From positions 1,119,798 through 1,171,854 of the forward strand of contig MNCI01033650.1 of NCBI GenBank assembly GCA_015680685.1: 52,057 nt of DNA. Reading direction: 5' to 3'. Under the pieces are notes generated by a model. That model was not told the origin of the DNA, did not search any database, and worked only from the letters and a program-made list of their open reading frames with translations. Source of the stretch: Gnetum montanum. Lineage: Eukaryota > Streptophyta > Gnetopsida > Gnetales > Gnetaceae. The position numbers and the translations under genes are program-made. Below, in pieces: positions 11,501-23,627 of this stretch. The first letter of the stretch is position 1; each line of letters starts with the position of its first letter.

Positions 11501-14500
11501 AAATCACATCCAATGCATACAGTTATGTTAACACATACAGTAACTAACTGGATCAAGGTGGGCCACCTCCCAAAAAAATTATTAGATCTGGGAGTCCCCT
11601 TAGTTTACCTCCAAGTCACTAGGAATGAACCCCATAAGGCTCTTCTTGACTCCGGTTTTGGGGTCAACTTAATCTCACACAAACTGTATAAAACTTGGAA
11701 CCTGCCTCCACTCAAGAAGAGCAACGTTCACCTTGAGCTAGCTGACCAATCCATCACTGTTCCTCTGGTATAGGTTGAAGACATTGTTGCCACCGTCGGT
11801 GGATGGTCATATCCAGCCGATTTCCTAGTGATCGAAATAAACAATGACAAAGGGGATTTCCCAATTATTATGGGAAGGGCATGGCTAAATATAATCGACG
11901 CATGCTTAGGAATTCGTAACCTTTCCCTAGAAATATCTAAGAAAAATACATTTGGGAAAATTGAGAGGAAAAGAGTTCCATGCATCGCATATAGTGACAC
12001 AGGGTGTCATTGCGTGCAGAAATCATGGGTAATGTGAAGTTTAACATTGCCTGCATGTGATAGGTGTGCACAGGACATTAATATACAAAAGTGCCTATAT
12101 GCAATGGCCACACAACAAGAAAACACCCAGTGGCTGATGGCTGATAAAGATAGCAACCCAACTACCTGCATGGAACTAGCTGAGGGAATAACTAGTGCTT
12201 ACCTTGAAAGCACAGACATATTGGAGCAAGTCCGTTGCCAACTTCCAGCCCTTAACTCCGAAAATATTAATTGGGGGAAGTTGGAGATTCCTGAAGAGTT
12301 TAAACAAGAGCCCCTAGAGTTAAAACTATTACCCACTGGTCTGGAATATGTGACCCTCAAAAATGGAAAACCGATGATCATCAACGCAAAGCTCGTGCCC
12401 ACGCAAAAAGAAAGTTTGCTAAGGGTGATAAACAAGTGGTCAACCACCTTTACTTGGTCATATCCTGAACTAGCCAGAATAGATCCTCGGATATGCCAGC
12501 ATAGGATTTATACAGATCCCTCTATGAAACCTTGCAAGCAACCCCAGAGGTGATTGAACCCAAAACTAAAACAAATTGTTAAAGAAGAACTAGAACAACT
12601 TCTCAAAGCTGGGTTCATTTACCCTATCTCTGATAGCGAATGGGTTAGCCCTCTTGTCATCGTACTGAAAAAGGGAGGTAAATGGAGGGTATGTATAGAT
12701 TTTAGGCTGTTAAATATGGCAACATTCAAAGACCACTTTCCACTGCCATTTTTGGACCAAGTCTTAGACACTATCGTGGGGCATCGCTATTACAGTTTTC
12801 TGGATGGATATAGTGGGTACAATCAAATCCGCATTGCACTAGAAGACCAAGCCAAAACAATGTTCACCAGTCCTTGGGGAACGTTCGCATATAAACAAAT
12901 GCCTTTTGGCTTGTGCAATGCACCTGCCACATTCCAACGCTTAGTTCTAAGCATTTTTCAACAACAAATAGGCAATGGAGTAGAAGTCTTCATGGATGAC
13001 TTCTCCACTTATGGGACGAGCTTTGATCAAGCTCTCAATCGGTTAGAGCAAGTATTGAAATGATGTGTTGAAACCAACCTTAAGCTCAACTGGTAGAAGA
13101 GCCATTTGATGGTTCAAGAGGGCATCGTGCTAGGGCACAAAATTTTGCAATCAGGAATCAAAGTCGACCCAGAAAAAATTAAAGTCATCCAAGGAATCAC
13201 CCAACAACCAGAAACCATTAAAGACGTGAGGTCATTCCTTGGACACACTGGCTACTACAGGAGGTTTATTGCGAACTTTTCAAAAGTTTCCAAACCGTTG
13301 GTAGAATTAACAAAAAAAGATGCACCATTCGAATGGACCAGAGAATGTGAACAAGCATTCCAAGCTCTTAAACAGAGGCTTGTAGAAACTCCCATTCTAC
13401 AAGCACCTGACTGGTCTAGACCATTCCATATCATGACTGATGCATCCAATTATGCTTTAGGAGCTATATTGACACAACTAGATGAACAAAAATGTCCTTA
13501 TTACATCCATTGTGCCAGTAAAAGTATCACTGGTGCACAACTTAACTACACAACTACAGAAAAAGAATTAATGGTTGTTGTGTTTGCACTGGATAAATTT
13601 AGGCACTATGTATTGGGTTACAAGGTATATATCCACACAGATCATAGTGCAATTAGGTTCCTTATGAACAAGCCAACGGTTAGCCCACATATCATACGTT
13701 GGCAGGTGATTCTTCAGGAGTTCGACTTAACTATTGTAGACCGCAAGGGCACCGAGAACATAGTCGCTGATCACCTATCTCGGTTGCGATGGGACAACAA
13801 AGAGGATGAATACGCAGTATCTGACCATTTTCCTGATGAAACCCTCTTTGCTAGTGTAATAAATAATCAACCCACGGAAGTAAACTGGTATAGCAGCATT
13901 CTCACTTATCTCACTTCACAACAAATACCACAGAGACTAGACTTTAGGAAGAAACAATAGTTTCTTCACAACATCAAATACTTCATGGAAATCGGGGAAA
14001 AACTCTATAAAGTTTTCCCTGATGGCCTAGTTTGATGGTGTGTACCCGATCAAGATCAATTAAAAGTTCTTCAGGATGCTCATGAGGGCCCCTGTGGGGG
14101 TCATTATGCTGGGAGAAGAATGACCACTAAAATCCTGCTTGCAGGATATTATTGGCCAACACTATTTTGGGATGCCCATCATTTCGCCCAATCCTGTGAG
14201 TACTACCAACATGATGGGGGAATGATTGCTAGGATGGAGGGTCCACAAAAATGGATTCAGCCTTTAGAACCCTTTGACATCTGGGGGATATATTCTATGG
14301 GACCGATTACACCAATGTCCAACAGAAAAGCATATATAATCGTTGTTGTTGATTATTTAACCAAATGGGCAGAAGCAGCTGCTGTAATAGATTGCACATC
14401 ATCTACAGCTGCATGATTTGTACAACAACAAATTGTTAATAGGTTTGGTGTGCCACGTGCACTTATTTCCGATAATGGAACATATTTTACAGGTGCAACC

Positions 14501-15180
14501 TTTAAGAAGTTGATGTAACGCTTAGGGGTTGAGCATAAACTGACTACACCTTACCACCCCCAAGCTAATGGTCAAGCCAAGGTTACTAATAGGGAGATTA
14601 CCAGAATATTAACACGAACAATTAGCAAATTTAGGCGAGACTGGAGTACAAAACTAAATGATGCTCTTTGGGCGTATCGTTCCACTTGGAAGCTCCCTAC
14701 AGGATATTCTCCCTATGAGCTAGTGTACGGGAAACTTCCAAAACTACCTATACAGAGTGAGCTCCGTACACTGTCCATGGCTTGTGAACTTCACCTGGAT
14801 CTCGATCTAGCACAAAAACAATGACTAGCAAATTTGAATGTGTTAGAAGAGAATCGATTGGCTGCACTATCATTAAATGAGTTGTACAAAGCACATAGTA
14901 AACAATGGCATGACTTAAGGATCTGAAGGCTTAGGTACCAACCAGGAGATAAGGTCCTTTACTGGAACCCCACACATGTACCCCAACGTACGAATTTTCA
15001 GACCTTGTGGGAAGGATCTTATATTATTCATACTGCCTTCCCCTCTGGAGCCATGATTATATATAAGCCTGACAGCCCAGATAAAAGGTTACTGGTTAAT
15101 GTACAGCAAACAAAACCTTTCTGTGAATCTGCATCAGCCAGTACCAGTCACACTTCTACCAGCGGTCAACCATGCTCACT
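11501..15180 (+). pseudogene. pol of element A: protease, reverse transcriptase, RNase H, integrase (stop-interrupted)
   Basis: One continuous frame with about a dozen stop codons. Protease: LLDSGFGVNLIS with D-S-G at 11648-11656 (Phe where Ala is usual). Reverse transcriptase (about 12554-13130): SPLVIVLKKGGKWRVCIDFR, FLDGYSGYNQIRIA, TFAYKQMPFGLCNAPATFQR, and catalytic VFMDDFS with M-D-D at 12992-13000, the Athila/Tat form. RNase H (about 13420-13790): MTDASNYALGAIL, TTEKELMVVVFALDKFRHYV, HTDHSAIRFL, VADHLSRL. Integrase (about 14060-15180): zinc finger damaged (CEYY for CxxC), first catalytic Asp replaced by Tyr (14291-14293), second Asp kept (LISDNGTYF), catalytic Glu replaced by Lys (14579-14581), then the C-terminal GDKVLYWNP motif. 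It cannot be active. Confidence 0.92.
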
Positions 15181-15235
15181 ATTTCGGATCTCTCCCTTAC
15201 AACTCAGTCATGGGGGAGATGGCCACCTATGCTAA

Positions 15236-17130
15236 TCACATGAGGCCCTTAGGTCTTTTTCAATTTTTTTTTACACATTTTTGTTTTACAACTTTCTTTA
15301 ACTTTTCTTGTTTTTCTTTACAACATCGTTATACCTTTTCTATTTTGTGTGTGTGTGTGTGTGTCATCCACCATGTAAGTTCGTCACCCAATAAGTGTTT
15401 GGGTCGATGGGATGAACTGTTTTTCATTAATTGCTAATGTTTGGTTTTTACCTTTAAGTTACAATGTTGATACTAAGGTATGTTTCTTTTGATATGGCAG
15501 GCAATGAGTTCACTTCATACATTCATCCATCAAAGTCTATGGTTTCTCTTGGCTTGGAAATGTACAGTTCCCTTCCAATAAGAACTTTAACGAACCGGTG
15601 ACTGGGTATTTCTCAAACTAAGGAAGGACTCAAGGATTGCAAAGGGTGTGACTTCAAAGGAACTTGATGCTTTTGTGTTGATCATTCTCTTGGGTGCTTG
15701 GATGTTTTCTTCTTGAGTTTTCTTACCGCTTCGATGTAACCCAATAATCGGAAGCTGAGACAATAAAAATAAAGAAGTCTTTGCATGGTGTGGTCCCCAT
15801 GCATAAAAACATAAAACACAAAAAAAAAACCAAAGTGAGGATTCAAAGCACACCCCTTAGACGGAATAACTTTGGGCTGCAAGCACTAGTTATGGAACCA
15901 AAGTGTTCCCTCTAACTAAGGCCCTTCTTGCTTCTCGTTCTCTCCTTTGTTTCATCGGAATGGTGGTGGCTCTTTGAAGATGCATCCTCATCATCCAAGT
16001 GGATGGTTTAGCCAATTGAATTGATGCAAAGTCACTGGAAGTGGTTGGTTTGAGCCTGGAGTTGGAATGAGATTTGCCAAGTCACATTAATCATCAAACA
16101 CACAAGGGGCTGTACACCACCTTGTTCTTGGGATTCCATTCCACTTCTCTTCTCTCCATCCTTCTCTCCATTATTCACCTCATTGCCGGTTGTATCATTA
16201 GTGTATATATTTTGGTTAATGCTTTGTTTTCTTTTTCGTAAATTCTAGCCGTTAAGACTTTAACTCTTGTTCCAAAGGATATTCTCAGAGCCTACGAACT
16301 CTTTGAATGTGGGATTGTTAGGGCATTAAGGGCACGAGCCTGGTTTGGGGAGGACCCACTGACATTCCTATTTGGAACATTAGTTAACTTCTTTTCCTTA
16401 ACATTTTGCAATTAATTATTATTTTGTTCATTTCCATCTTGACATCCACTTCATTGATGCCATCGTTGTCCCTTTTTACCTATCTTTCTTACTCCTTTTC
16501 TTTCTCCATTCTAACACTACCAGAGGTTCGCGATTAGTCATGGGGGCATGGGGCCTAATTTTTCAATTTTTCTCCTAAGCCCCAAATTTTTTCATTTTTC
16601 TTCCTAACCCCTACACCTTTGGTAGTCATCATCTACATATTCCCAGATCCATATCAGCCATACCACAACCTATCCAATGGACTTACACCGAGGCAAGGTA
16701 TTAATTACTTAATGATTCAATTACCCTTGCTAATATATGATTGTGTTGTGTGTGTAGATGGCAATCATACAACAACGGAATGGATCTGGAGCAAACACTT
16801 GGAATGGAGCAATGCTGAAGCAGCTATGCAAGGAGCAAAATTGATGATGCGCTTACGGATGGACGACGGAAGGCATAATCTAGGTATTGGCAGCAGTAAG
16901 ACTCTTCTCTCTTCTTCTCTTCTATTCTCTCTCCTCTTTTCTCTCAGCTGCCAAGTGTGGCCTGATGTCATTGTAATAAGGTGTTCACCCTTGTTGTCAT
17001 GAACACCAGTCTTGTCAAGTCATGTAATAATGAACCATTCACATGTCATTCCATTAGTTCCATTCCCCTCAATAATCCAATACCTACCTGATATTATTGT
17101 AAGGAACTCGAGGATGAGTTTTCATTCAAT
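15236..17130 (+). other. 3' noncoding region of element A
   Basis: Between integrase and the 3' LTR there is nearly 1.9 kb without a convincing gene. It contains T-rich stretches, a (GT)n run (15346-15364), and TCATGGGGG at about 15208, 16537 and 17130. Near 16690 the sequence ACCGAGGCAAGG, followed by GTGTGTAG and ATG at 16757-16760, parallels the intron and accessory-ORF start of elements W1 and W2, but the donor has GC for GT and the following frame is short. It may be a decayed accessory gene region. Confidence 0.6.
15346..15364 (+). repeat. (GT)n microsatellite
   Basis: About nine GT units in the 3' noncoding region of element A, absent at the homologous place in element Z. Confidence 0.85.
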
Positions 17131-17140
17131 CATGGGGGTA
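17131..17140 (+). other. Polypurine-tract-like site of element A
   Basis: CATGGGGGTA lies directly before the 3' LTR. The same string precedes the truncated LTR start of element Z (5328-5337), and a variant (CATGGGTGTA) precedes the LTR at 38846, so it is the plus-strand primer site despite being short. Confidence 0.7.
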
Positions 17141-18101
17141 TGATGAGACGCGAATTGCACAGGCTGCGATATCGCATCCCCTGCGATATTGCAGACACGA
17201 TCTCGCGTCGTTTCCTGCGATATCGCGTATGCGATATTGTAGTCCATCACCAAATCTATAAATAAGAGGCGAAACTCCTCTCATTTCACATCCTAGGCGT
17301 AAAGTAGCGAAGCTCTGGCAGATTGATCACCCCAGAGATAGAATATTTTCCATGTGCTCGCAGTAGGAGTCCCCCAAGTGAACGGTTCTTTATTCGAGCA
17401 GCTTTGTACCTGAACACAAGTTGTGTACGGCAATAAAGACGAGCTTTGTGGATAAACCTTGCAGTGCATGGATAGGTTTAATTAATGTTATTTATTGCTT
17501 TCCTAGTAACGCGGCATGAGTACGACTTGGTTACGAGCGTTGACGAACGTGTACGGCTAGCCAAGGAATCGGCTACTCATCGCGATTAGATTCTCTCACC
17601 CTTTCCTCCTAGAACGTGGGACAAGTACGACTTGATTACGAGCATCTACGGATGTGTACGGCTAGTCAAGGAATCGGCTGCTTGTCACACTTAGGTTAGT
17701 TAAGTGCCTCAGTACGACCGCTTCGAGCACGTGCGTTACGTGTGGTAATCCCAGTAACGATTAGTGTTTGGTAGCCACAGTTGCACAGTTCAGGGTGTGT
17801 ACGGCAAGTGGGAACGGATGCTGACGCTAGGACCTAGTGTTGTAGTTAGAGTTAGTTTTAGTTTCTCAACCCTTCACCGTTTAGCATAGGAGATAAACTT
17901 TAAAATACCAAAGAAATCATATACCTCGGACTTACTTAACCATACACCGTGACAACAACAAGTAAGTTTGGGAAGACAACGAACAATTAACCCCAAGTGT
18001 TCCTTGTGGTGTTTAGGCATTTAGTCTGCAGAGTTCGACTAGATCGCACGTGTGACGCTCGTTTTGTATGGTTGAGTGTAGGGGTACCTCGCCACTCATC
18101 A
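17141..18101 (+). repeat. 3' LTR of element A (type A)
   Basis: Partner of 7913-8873 with the same length (961 bp) and ends. U3 again carries GCGATATCGC palindromes (about five, some degraded), TATA box near 17257, polyadenylation-type AATAAAG near 17434 and the internal repeat with GTACGACTTG. Differences from the 5' LTR are mainly C/T and G/A. Confidence 0.93.
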
Positions 18102-20150
18102 ATGATATTTATAAGGGTGGTAGTAATGTTAGAAAGGAGAAATATGACTGGAAGAGTCACATGGAGATAGGGGATGCTGAACATAGTACCCATATAGATT
18201 TGGCTACTTGTAAGGGTACAAATACCATCATGGTGGCATCCCCCATGACTATGGTTGCTGCTATTAGTGATACTACTCATATGTTTGTGGTGGAGTTTCA
18301 CTTGGATAATAAGATTATTGCTAGTGGAACTTCCTAGGATTGCCTTGAGGATAAGGTAATCTTCTATGTTTTTTCCTTTTTGATAGTCTTGGATTCAGAG
18401 CTTACACCCCAAATCCCTATAAGTGTGACATAATAGGGAAACATCCCTTAGGATGTTTGTAGTGGTAGATTTCACATCTTCCATCATCATCTGATTCAAT
18501 CTCCACAGCTTCTTCTATTGTAGCAAATTTTCCCTTATACCTTTGGTACACACATTCAACTTCTTTTTTCCTCTTATGGTCATGATCACCAATTTGGCCT
18601 GTTGATTCTTCTGCAATTTTAAGAGTAATTTGAAATTTTTCATTCAAAAAATACTACATTTTATCTACCTTGGTGGAAATTTCAGACATATATTTTTGGA
18701 TCAATAAGATCTTTCGTTGCACCACCTCATCAAGAGATTACTCCTTCTCACTATCACAAAAGTGGACCTGCTTCTTTCTGATGGAAGGATCCCTATTATA
18801 TTCTTTTGCACTTTCTCATTTTCTCAACTCTCCTTCTTCTTTTGCTACTTGCTCAATCATCCTTTGTATCTGATGGGCTCTTAATTCTGACAATCTTCCT
18901 TGGGCATAGACCCCAAGGATCCTTTGTATTTCTAAGTGAAGTGCATCTATGATGTGGTGAAGTTGTTCCCACAAAGAGTAATCATGGCTAGGGAATCAAT
19001 GTAATAATGAATAATATCTACCCATGGAGACATCCAAGGGTTCATGTGTTTCTTCTTTTCAACCTTGGATTTACCTTCGCAGGTTTGACACTCTAGAGTA
19101 CATCTCCATCAATAGATTGATTTTGGTTCTAAAGATTAGTACCAGCTTTTTGCTTACGTGATGAGTGTTCTAGGGAATAGCTTCAACTTTTCTAAATCAT
19201 TTTCAATATTTTGTAAGGCACATGCATCATGAAAGGCTTGTAGATGCATCTAAGGATTTGAGTTATATCCCCCCTCAAATATGGGTATATTATTCATGTC
19301 TAGCTACTTGATTCAGCTATCTTTCACATGCTTCTTAGGAATTTCGATAGCCTCTATGATATGTTGAGCATATTTTGGATGGCCAATAGAGGTTTATCAT
19401 CATGATCTCAATGATGCCTATGATGTCCTCTGCCATTCCTTCATTCATGACAGTCTTTGTGATTATCATTATTGTCTCACCACCTATGGTTCTTTTTAGA
19501 TTTAGAGGAGGAAGCTGATCCAAATGAAGAGGATGAAGAGGGAGGAGGGCTACCACCATCATGATTTTTGATACTTCCTCTCTATTTTTCATGGTCATAA
19601 TCATTAGAGTGATTTTCATTATGCTTATTCGACTTCCCTCTTTGACTCTCTTTCTTAGAGCTGCCACGATCGTGGGACATACTATTACCAGAACCCAGAT
19701 TTTTGATCGCTAATTTAGGATTTGGATTTGGCTCCCCTTCACTAGAGTTAAGAGGTCAAGAGTATGCATGTTGAGAATCCTTGAAAAGAGGTTCCTCATT
19801 ATCCATTTGATTTAGCAAGAATAAGGAGTTAGTGAACTATTTCCCCTTCATGGCTTCGTGGTGCTTTTCTTGTTATTGATCTCGTTTGCATTGTGTCTTA
19901 ATGGAACAATAGTCCCAGAAGTCATGATCTTTCATAACATGATCTCCTTGAAGCTCCTTGATGTCCAACCTTCTAAGAGTTTGAAGGACATAAGTGAAAT
20001 TGGGTACTTTTGACTTAGAATCATCTTGCCTATGAGAAGAAGAAGAAATTTTTGTTAGATATAATTTCTTAGTGTGCTTGTAGTATAGTTTTGATTAATT
20101 ATTATGATTTAACTTTGTTAGGTTCATTTCAATGATGTTGAGTGATTTTC
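18102..20150 (-). pseudogene. gag of element Y (decayed)
   Basis: Minus-strand gag, colinear with the copies in elements A and Z. On the complement near 20050 it begins with a run of serines then PNFTYVLQTLRRLDIKELQG; 19667-19335 holds a lysine/serine-rich charged region in a shifted frame; 18647-18417 gives IEEAVEIESDDDGRCEIYHY with KHPKGCFPIMSHL, matching the acidic patch and PKGCCPIISHL of element A. Unlike the type-A elements there is no extra short upstream segment ended by a stop. Multiple frameshifts. It ends at 18102, where element A interrupts it. Confidence 0.75.
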
Positions 20151-20189
20151 ACTAATCCTAGATTGATAGCACATGGTATTGGCTAAAAA

Positions 20190-20207
20190 TCCCTAGCAAT
20201 GGCATCA
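20190..20207 (-). other. Decayed tRNA-Asp primer-binding site (element Y)
   Basis: The complement reads TGATGCCATTGCTAGGGA, matching the tRNA-Asp primer complement at 13 of 18 positions. All five differences are transitions. It lies next to the inner end of the LTR that starts at 20209. Confidence 0.75.
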
Positions 20208-20208
20208 A

Positions 20209-21094
20209 TGATGAGTGGCGAGGTACCCCTACGCCCAACCATATGAATCACTAAGGCATTCATGCATGATTCGATCAAATTCCATGGATTTCTAGTGTTC
20301 TTGTACACAAGATTCAATCTATAAGGTGAATCTAATTGTGGAATAATCGTTGTCTTCCCAACTATAGTTGTGAAGCTCAACTGTATGGTTAAGTAAAATT
20401 AAGACACATGATTTTTATTATTTTATATTTTGTTCACCTAAGGTTGGTAATAGCTTAAAAATAAATTTATTAACTAATTCAACTAATTTAATTGCTAATT
20501 AATAACTAACTATCCTAACATAAGCATTCAGTCTCACTTTTTGTACACATCTTGAGCACATATAACACTATTGGGTGACCAAGTGTTAAATGCTACTAAG
20601 ATTATCAAGTGTTATAAGTATGCTCAAAGTGGTCATACTTATGTGTGCTAGCTTATTTAACTTAATTAATTCCTTAAATTATTAATCATTCTAGCTTAAT
20701 TAATCACTTAATTAATGAAAATAATAAATGCATAAATAAATTATTAACCTAGTCCAAGTGCTACAAGGTTTATCAAAAGGCTCATCTTTATTACTGCACA
20801 TACTATACTGCTTAGGTACAATAGTGCTCAAATAAAGATATGTACACTCCTTAACTTCTATTGTGGGCACTTAGAAAATTACTCTATCTCTTATGGAAAC
20901 AAACAACAAGAATTTTGCTAGCAATTGAAATTCTAACCCCCAATTAACATGGTTGCGGTGCCATATTTATAGACCTACTAGTGTGCCACATTGATGGATA
21001 CATGTCAACGTGGAAAATCCTACATCAATGGGATCTTGTTGATGGGGTCACATCAATGGCATCCCATCAATGTAGCTGACCAAAGAAACTTTAT
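20209..21094 (-). repeat. 5' LTR of element Y (type B)
   Basis: On the minus strand the LTR ends GCCACTCATCA at 20209, matching all other LTRs here, and extends to about 21094, where its U3 with CATTGATG/CATCAATG motifs (21000-21080) aligns with the start of the LTR at 38846. The outermost bases are altered, so TG is not visible. About 886 bp. Confidence 0.8.
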
Positions 21095-21097
21095 TAG

Positions 21098-21935
21098 GCT
21101 CCATCATGCCCATGTCAAATGGAAAGGCATACATAATAGTTGTTGTTGACTATTGTACTAAATGGGCATAAGCAGTAGTCATCACTAATTGTACATTTTC
21201 CATTGCTGCTCACTTTGTATAACAAAATATTTTTAACAGGTTTGCAGTGCCACGTTCACTAATTTCTAACAATGGTACTCACTTTAAAGGCACTACCTTT
21301 CGCAAGTGCATGCAATTCTTGTGGGTTGAACATAAACTAACAACAACCTATCAACCCCAAGCTAATAGTTAAGCTATAGTTACCAATAGGGAGATCACCA
21401 AGATATTAACTAGAACAATTATCAATTATAGGAGAGACTAGAGTACAAAACTTAATGATGCTCTTTGGGCATACCACTCAACATGGAAACTCCCTATAGG
21501 CTACTCTTCCTATGAGATGGTGTATGAAAAACTTCCAACTCTTCCCATTTAATCCAATCTCCATACACTTTCAACAACTTGTGACTTAGATCTTAACCTA
21601 AGCCTAGCACAAGAAAAAGAGATTGATCAACCTCAACATGCTAGATGAGAATCAATTAGTGACCCTATCCTTGAATGAAGTTCACAAAGAATTCAAAAAA
21701 AAATTCCATGACCTTAGGATAAGGAAAGTTAAATTTCAACCTAGAGACAAGGTCCTCTAATGGAACCCTACACACGTACCTTAATAAACTAAGTTCCAAA
21801 CATTATGGGAAGGGTCTTATATCATTTATGAAACCTTTTTCTTCTAGTACCATGTTGATCTACAAACCTAAAAACTTAAACAAAAAGCAATTAGTTAACA
21901 TGCAACAAGTAAAACCTTTCCATGAGCCTAAGTAA
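21098..21935 (+). pseudogene. Integrase C-terminal part of element W1 (decayed)
   Basis: Matches the integrase of W2 and A from SIMPMSNG-type text onward. The codons can be followed through VVDYCTKW, VTNREIT and the C-terminal GD-VL block, but stops replace several conserved codons (for example in place of Gly-Gln before the third catalytic position) and frames shift. The zinc finger and first catalytic Asp are absent because of the truncation. Confidence 0.7.
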
Positions 21936-23600
21936 GCCAATGCAAGAAACACCTCATCGAATGGATAACCTCGCTTAATCTTTTAGATCTCCTTCTTTCA
22001 ACTCAGTCATGGGGGAGATGGCCATCCTTGCTAACCATATCAATGGCTCCTCAATTTTTCTCCTTATTTCTTTTAACTCTTTTTTGATTTTTATACCTTT
22101 TTGTTTTACACTTTGTTATTTTTCCAATTTTTTTTTTTACAAAATTGTTAGTACGTTTTGACTTTCTTGAATATTTTACAATTTCTTTTATATTTTACTT
22201 TATTTTGGTATGAATTTTTTTTCTTGTTTTCTAATGAAATGCTTTGTTGCCAATAGGACATAGTGATGCTATAGTTGTTTGCTAATGGTGGTTTGTATTT
22301 AATGTCTTTGATTGCTAATGTATGGTTTCTATTTTTGAATTTTGATGACCAATGACTAAGACAAAGTTTCTTTTCAATGGAATAATTATTGAGTTCATGT
22401 CATCCACTCATCCACAAACTCTATGGTTTTCTTTGTTTTGGAAATATAACATCCCTTTTTCATTAATAAAAATTTAACAAAATTGTGACCTTGGTAGTTT
22501 CCAAACTTGGAAAAGATTTAAATGAACTTTAAGGGGATTCAATACTCTTTGTTCCTTTCTACTTGCTTCAATGCATGAGTGTTTTCATGGATTTCTTACC
22601 ATTCCACATCGACCAATAACAAGAAGTTAAATAAGTCTTTGCATGGTGTGGTTTCCATGTAAAAAATTCATAAAAACATAAAATTCAAAAAAATGATGAT
22701 GATGATGGGAATTCAAAGCACACCCCTTAGACAAAATAACGAGCTACAAATACTAGTTATGGGACTAGAAAGACATGTTTCCCATGCCTGAATTTTCCCT
22801 CTAGCTAAGGCCCTTTCTCCCTACTTGCTTCTCTTTTCTTCTCTAATAAGGAATGATGATTGATCTATGAGAGCATTCTTGTGTCTTGAAGAAGTGGTCT
22901 AGTCTTAGATTGACAATGCAAGGTTACTAAAAGTAGTTGGTTTTGGTTTGGACTAAGGATGAATTTTATTAGGTCATTTAACCATAGAATCCACAAGGGA
23001 CTTCATGTGACCACAATTGGGAATTCCATTCCATTTTCTCTCTCATCCTTAAATTCTTTTCATAACTCACCTCACTACCAGTTGTCCATGTTCTTATTCA
23101 ATGTCTTAGTTTGAACTATCAAAATTCTTGGGTAGATTCTTCTAGATTTGGTCCTTAATTTTTCATCACCATTAATTAACTATGGGATCCACGAACTCCT
23201 TACTTGAGATTATGCAAGGGAAAAAATGGCATGTGCCTACTATGGGAAGGATCCACTTTCATATCTCTTGGTTGGGCTAGTTAAGTTCCTTATCCTTAGG
23301 CATTTCTTTAACCAAATCTTTCATGCACCCCATTGATGCATCCAATTGTGCACTTCTTAAGGCATCTTCTCCAATAAATTTCATTCTTCAATTTTCCAAA
23401 TTTTGAGCATTCATGAGCCCTCTTCAAGTATTCCATCATGTTCACAACTTTTCTTGCTCTCCATAGACACCAATTACACAAGAAAACTCCTTGTACTTTT
23501 GAAGATATTTAATGTGGAAATTTTGGGTATCAGCTCCATAGAAGGGTATCCATTGATGGAGCCCATACATAAATGGAACCCTATATATGGAATCCTATTG
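21936..23600 (+). other. 3' noncoding region of element W1
   Basis: No gene seen. It contains TCATGGGGG at about 22004, several T-rich runs, a GATGATGATG run near 22693, and is colinear with 34300-35940. A 73-codon open frame at 23403 has no conserved counterpart and is ignored. Confidence 0.6.
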
Positions 23601-23619
23601 ATGCAGGGGTCCTCTCACC

Positions 23620-23627
23620 TATAAATA
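23620..23627 (+). promoter_or_regulatory. Putative internal TATA box, element W1
   Basis: TATAAATA followed by GG, about 140 bp before a splice donor and 440 bp before the accessory ORF. Upstream (about 23540-23600) are CATTGATGG and TATTGATG motifs like those of the type-B LTR U3. The same arrangement occurs in W2 at 35978-35985. Confidence 0.45.

Larger units (their letters stand above)
7913..18101 (+). mobile_element. Element A: complete Athila/Tat-type Ty3/Gypsy retrotransposon
   Basis: 10,189 bp bounded by two 961-bp LTRs that begin TGATGAG and end CTCATCA. Internal order: primer site matching tRNA-Asp, gag, protease, reverse transcriptase, RNase H, integrase, a 1.9-kb noncoding tail, polypurine tract. 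Flanking bases are GTGAT (7908-7912) and ATGAT (18102-18106), a 5-bp target duplication with one mismatch. Gag from codon 9335 and all of pol keep one reading frame to 15235, broken only by stop codons. By eye the LTRs differ at several percent of sites, mostly transitions, densest in U3. It sits inside element Y. Confidence 0.93.
5615..21094 (-). mobile_element. Element Y: old minus-strand Ty3/Gypsy element (type-B LTR) split by element A
   Basis: On the minus strand, starting from its LTR (20209-21094): primer site, gag (20150-18102), then after the nested element A (7913-18101) the proline-rich tail, protease, reverse transcriptase and the first bases of RNase H (7912-5615). The remainder of pol and the 3' LTR are missing. 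The halves on each side of element A are consecutive when A is removed, showing that A inserted into Y. The LTR belongs to the same subfamily as 38846-39791. Decay is heavy. Confidence 0.8.

Noticed and set aside
16619-17002. 127-codon open frame in the 3' region of element A
   Set aside because: Its reading frame is not kept in element Z and it runs through the probable decayed intron; no motif.
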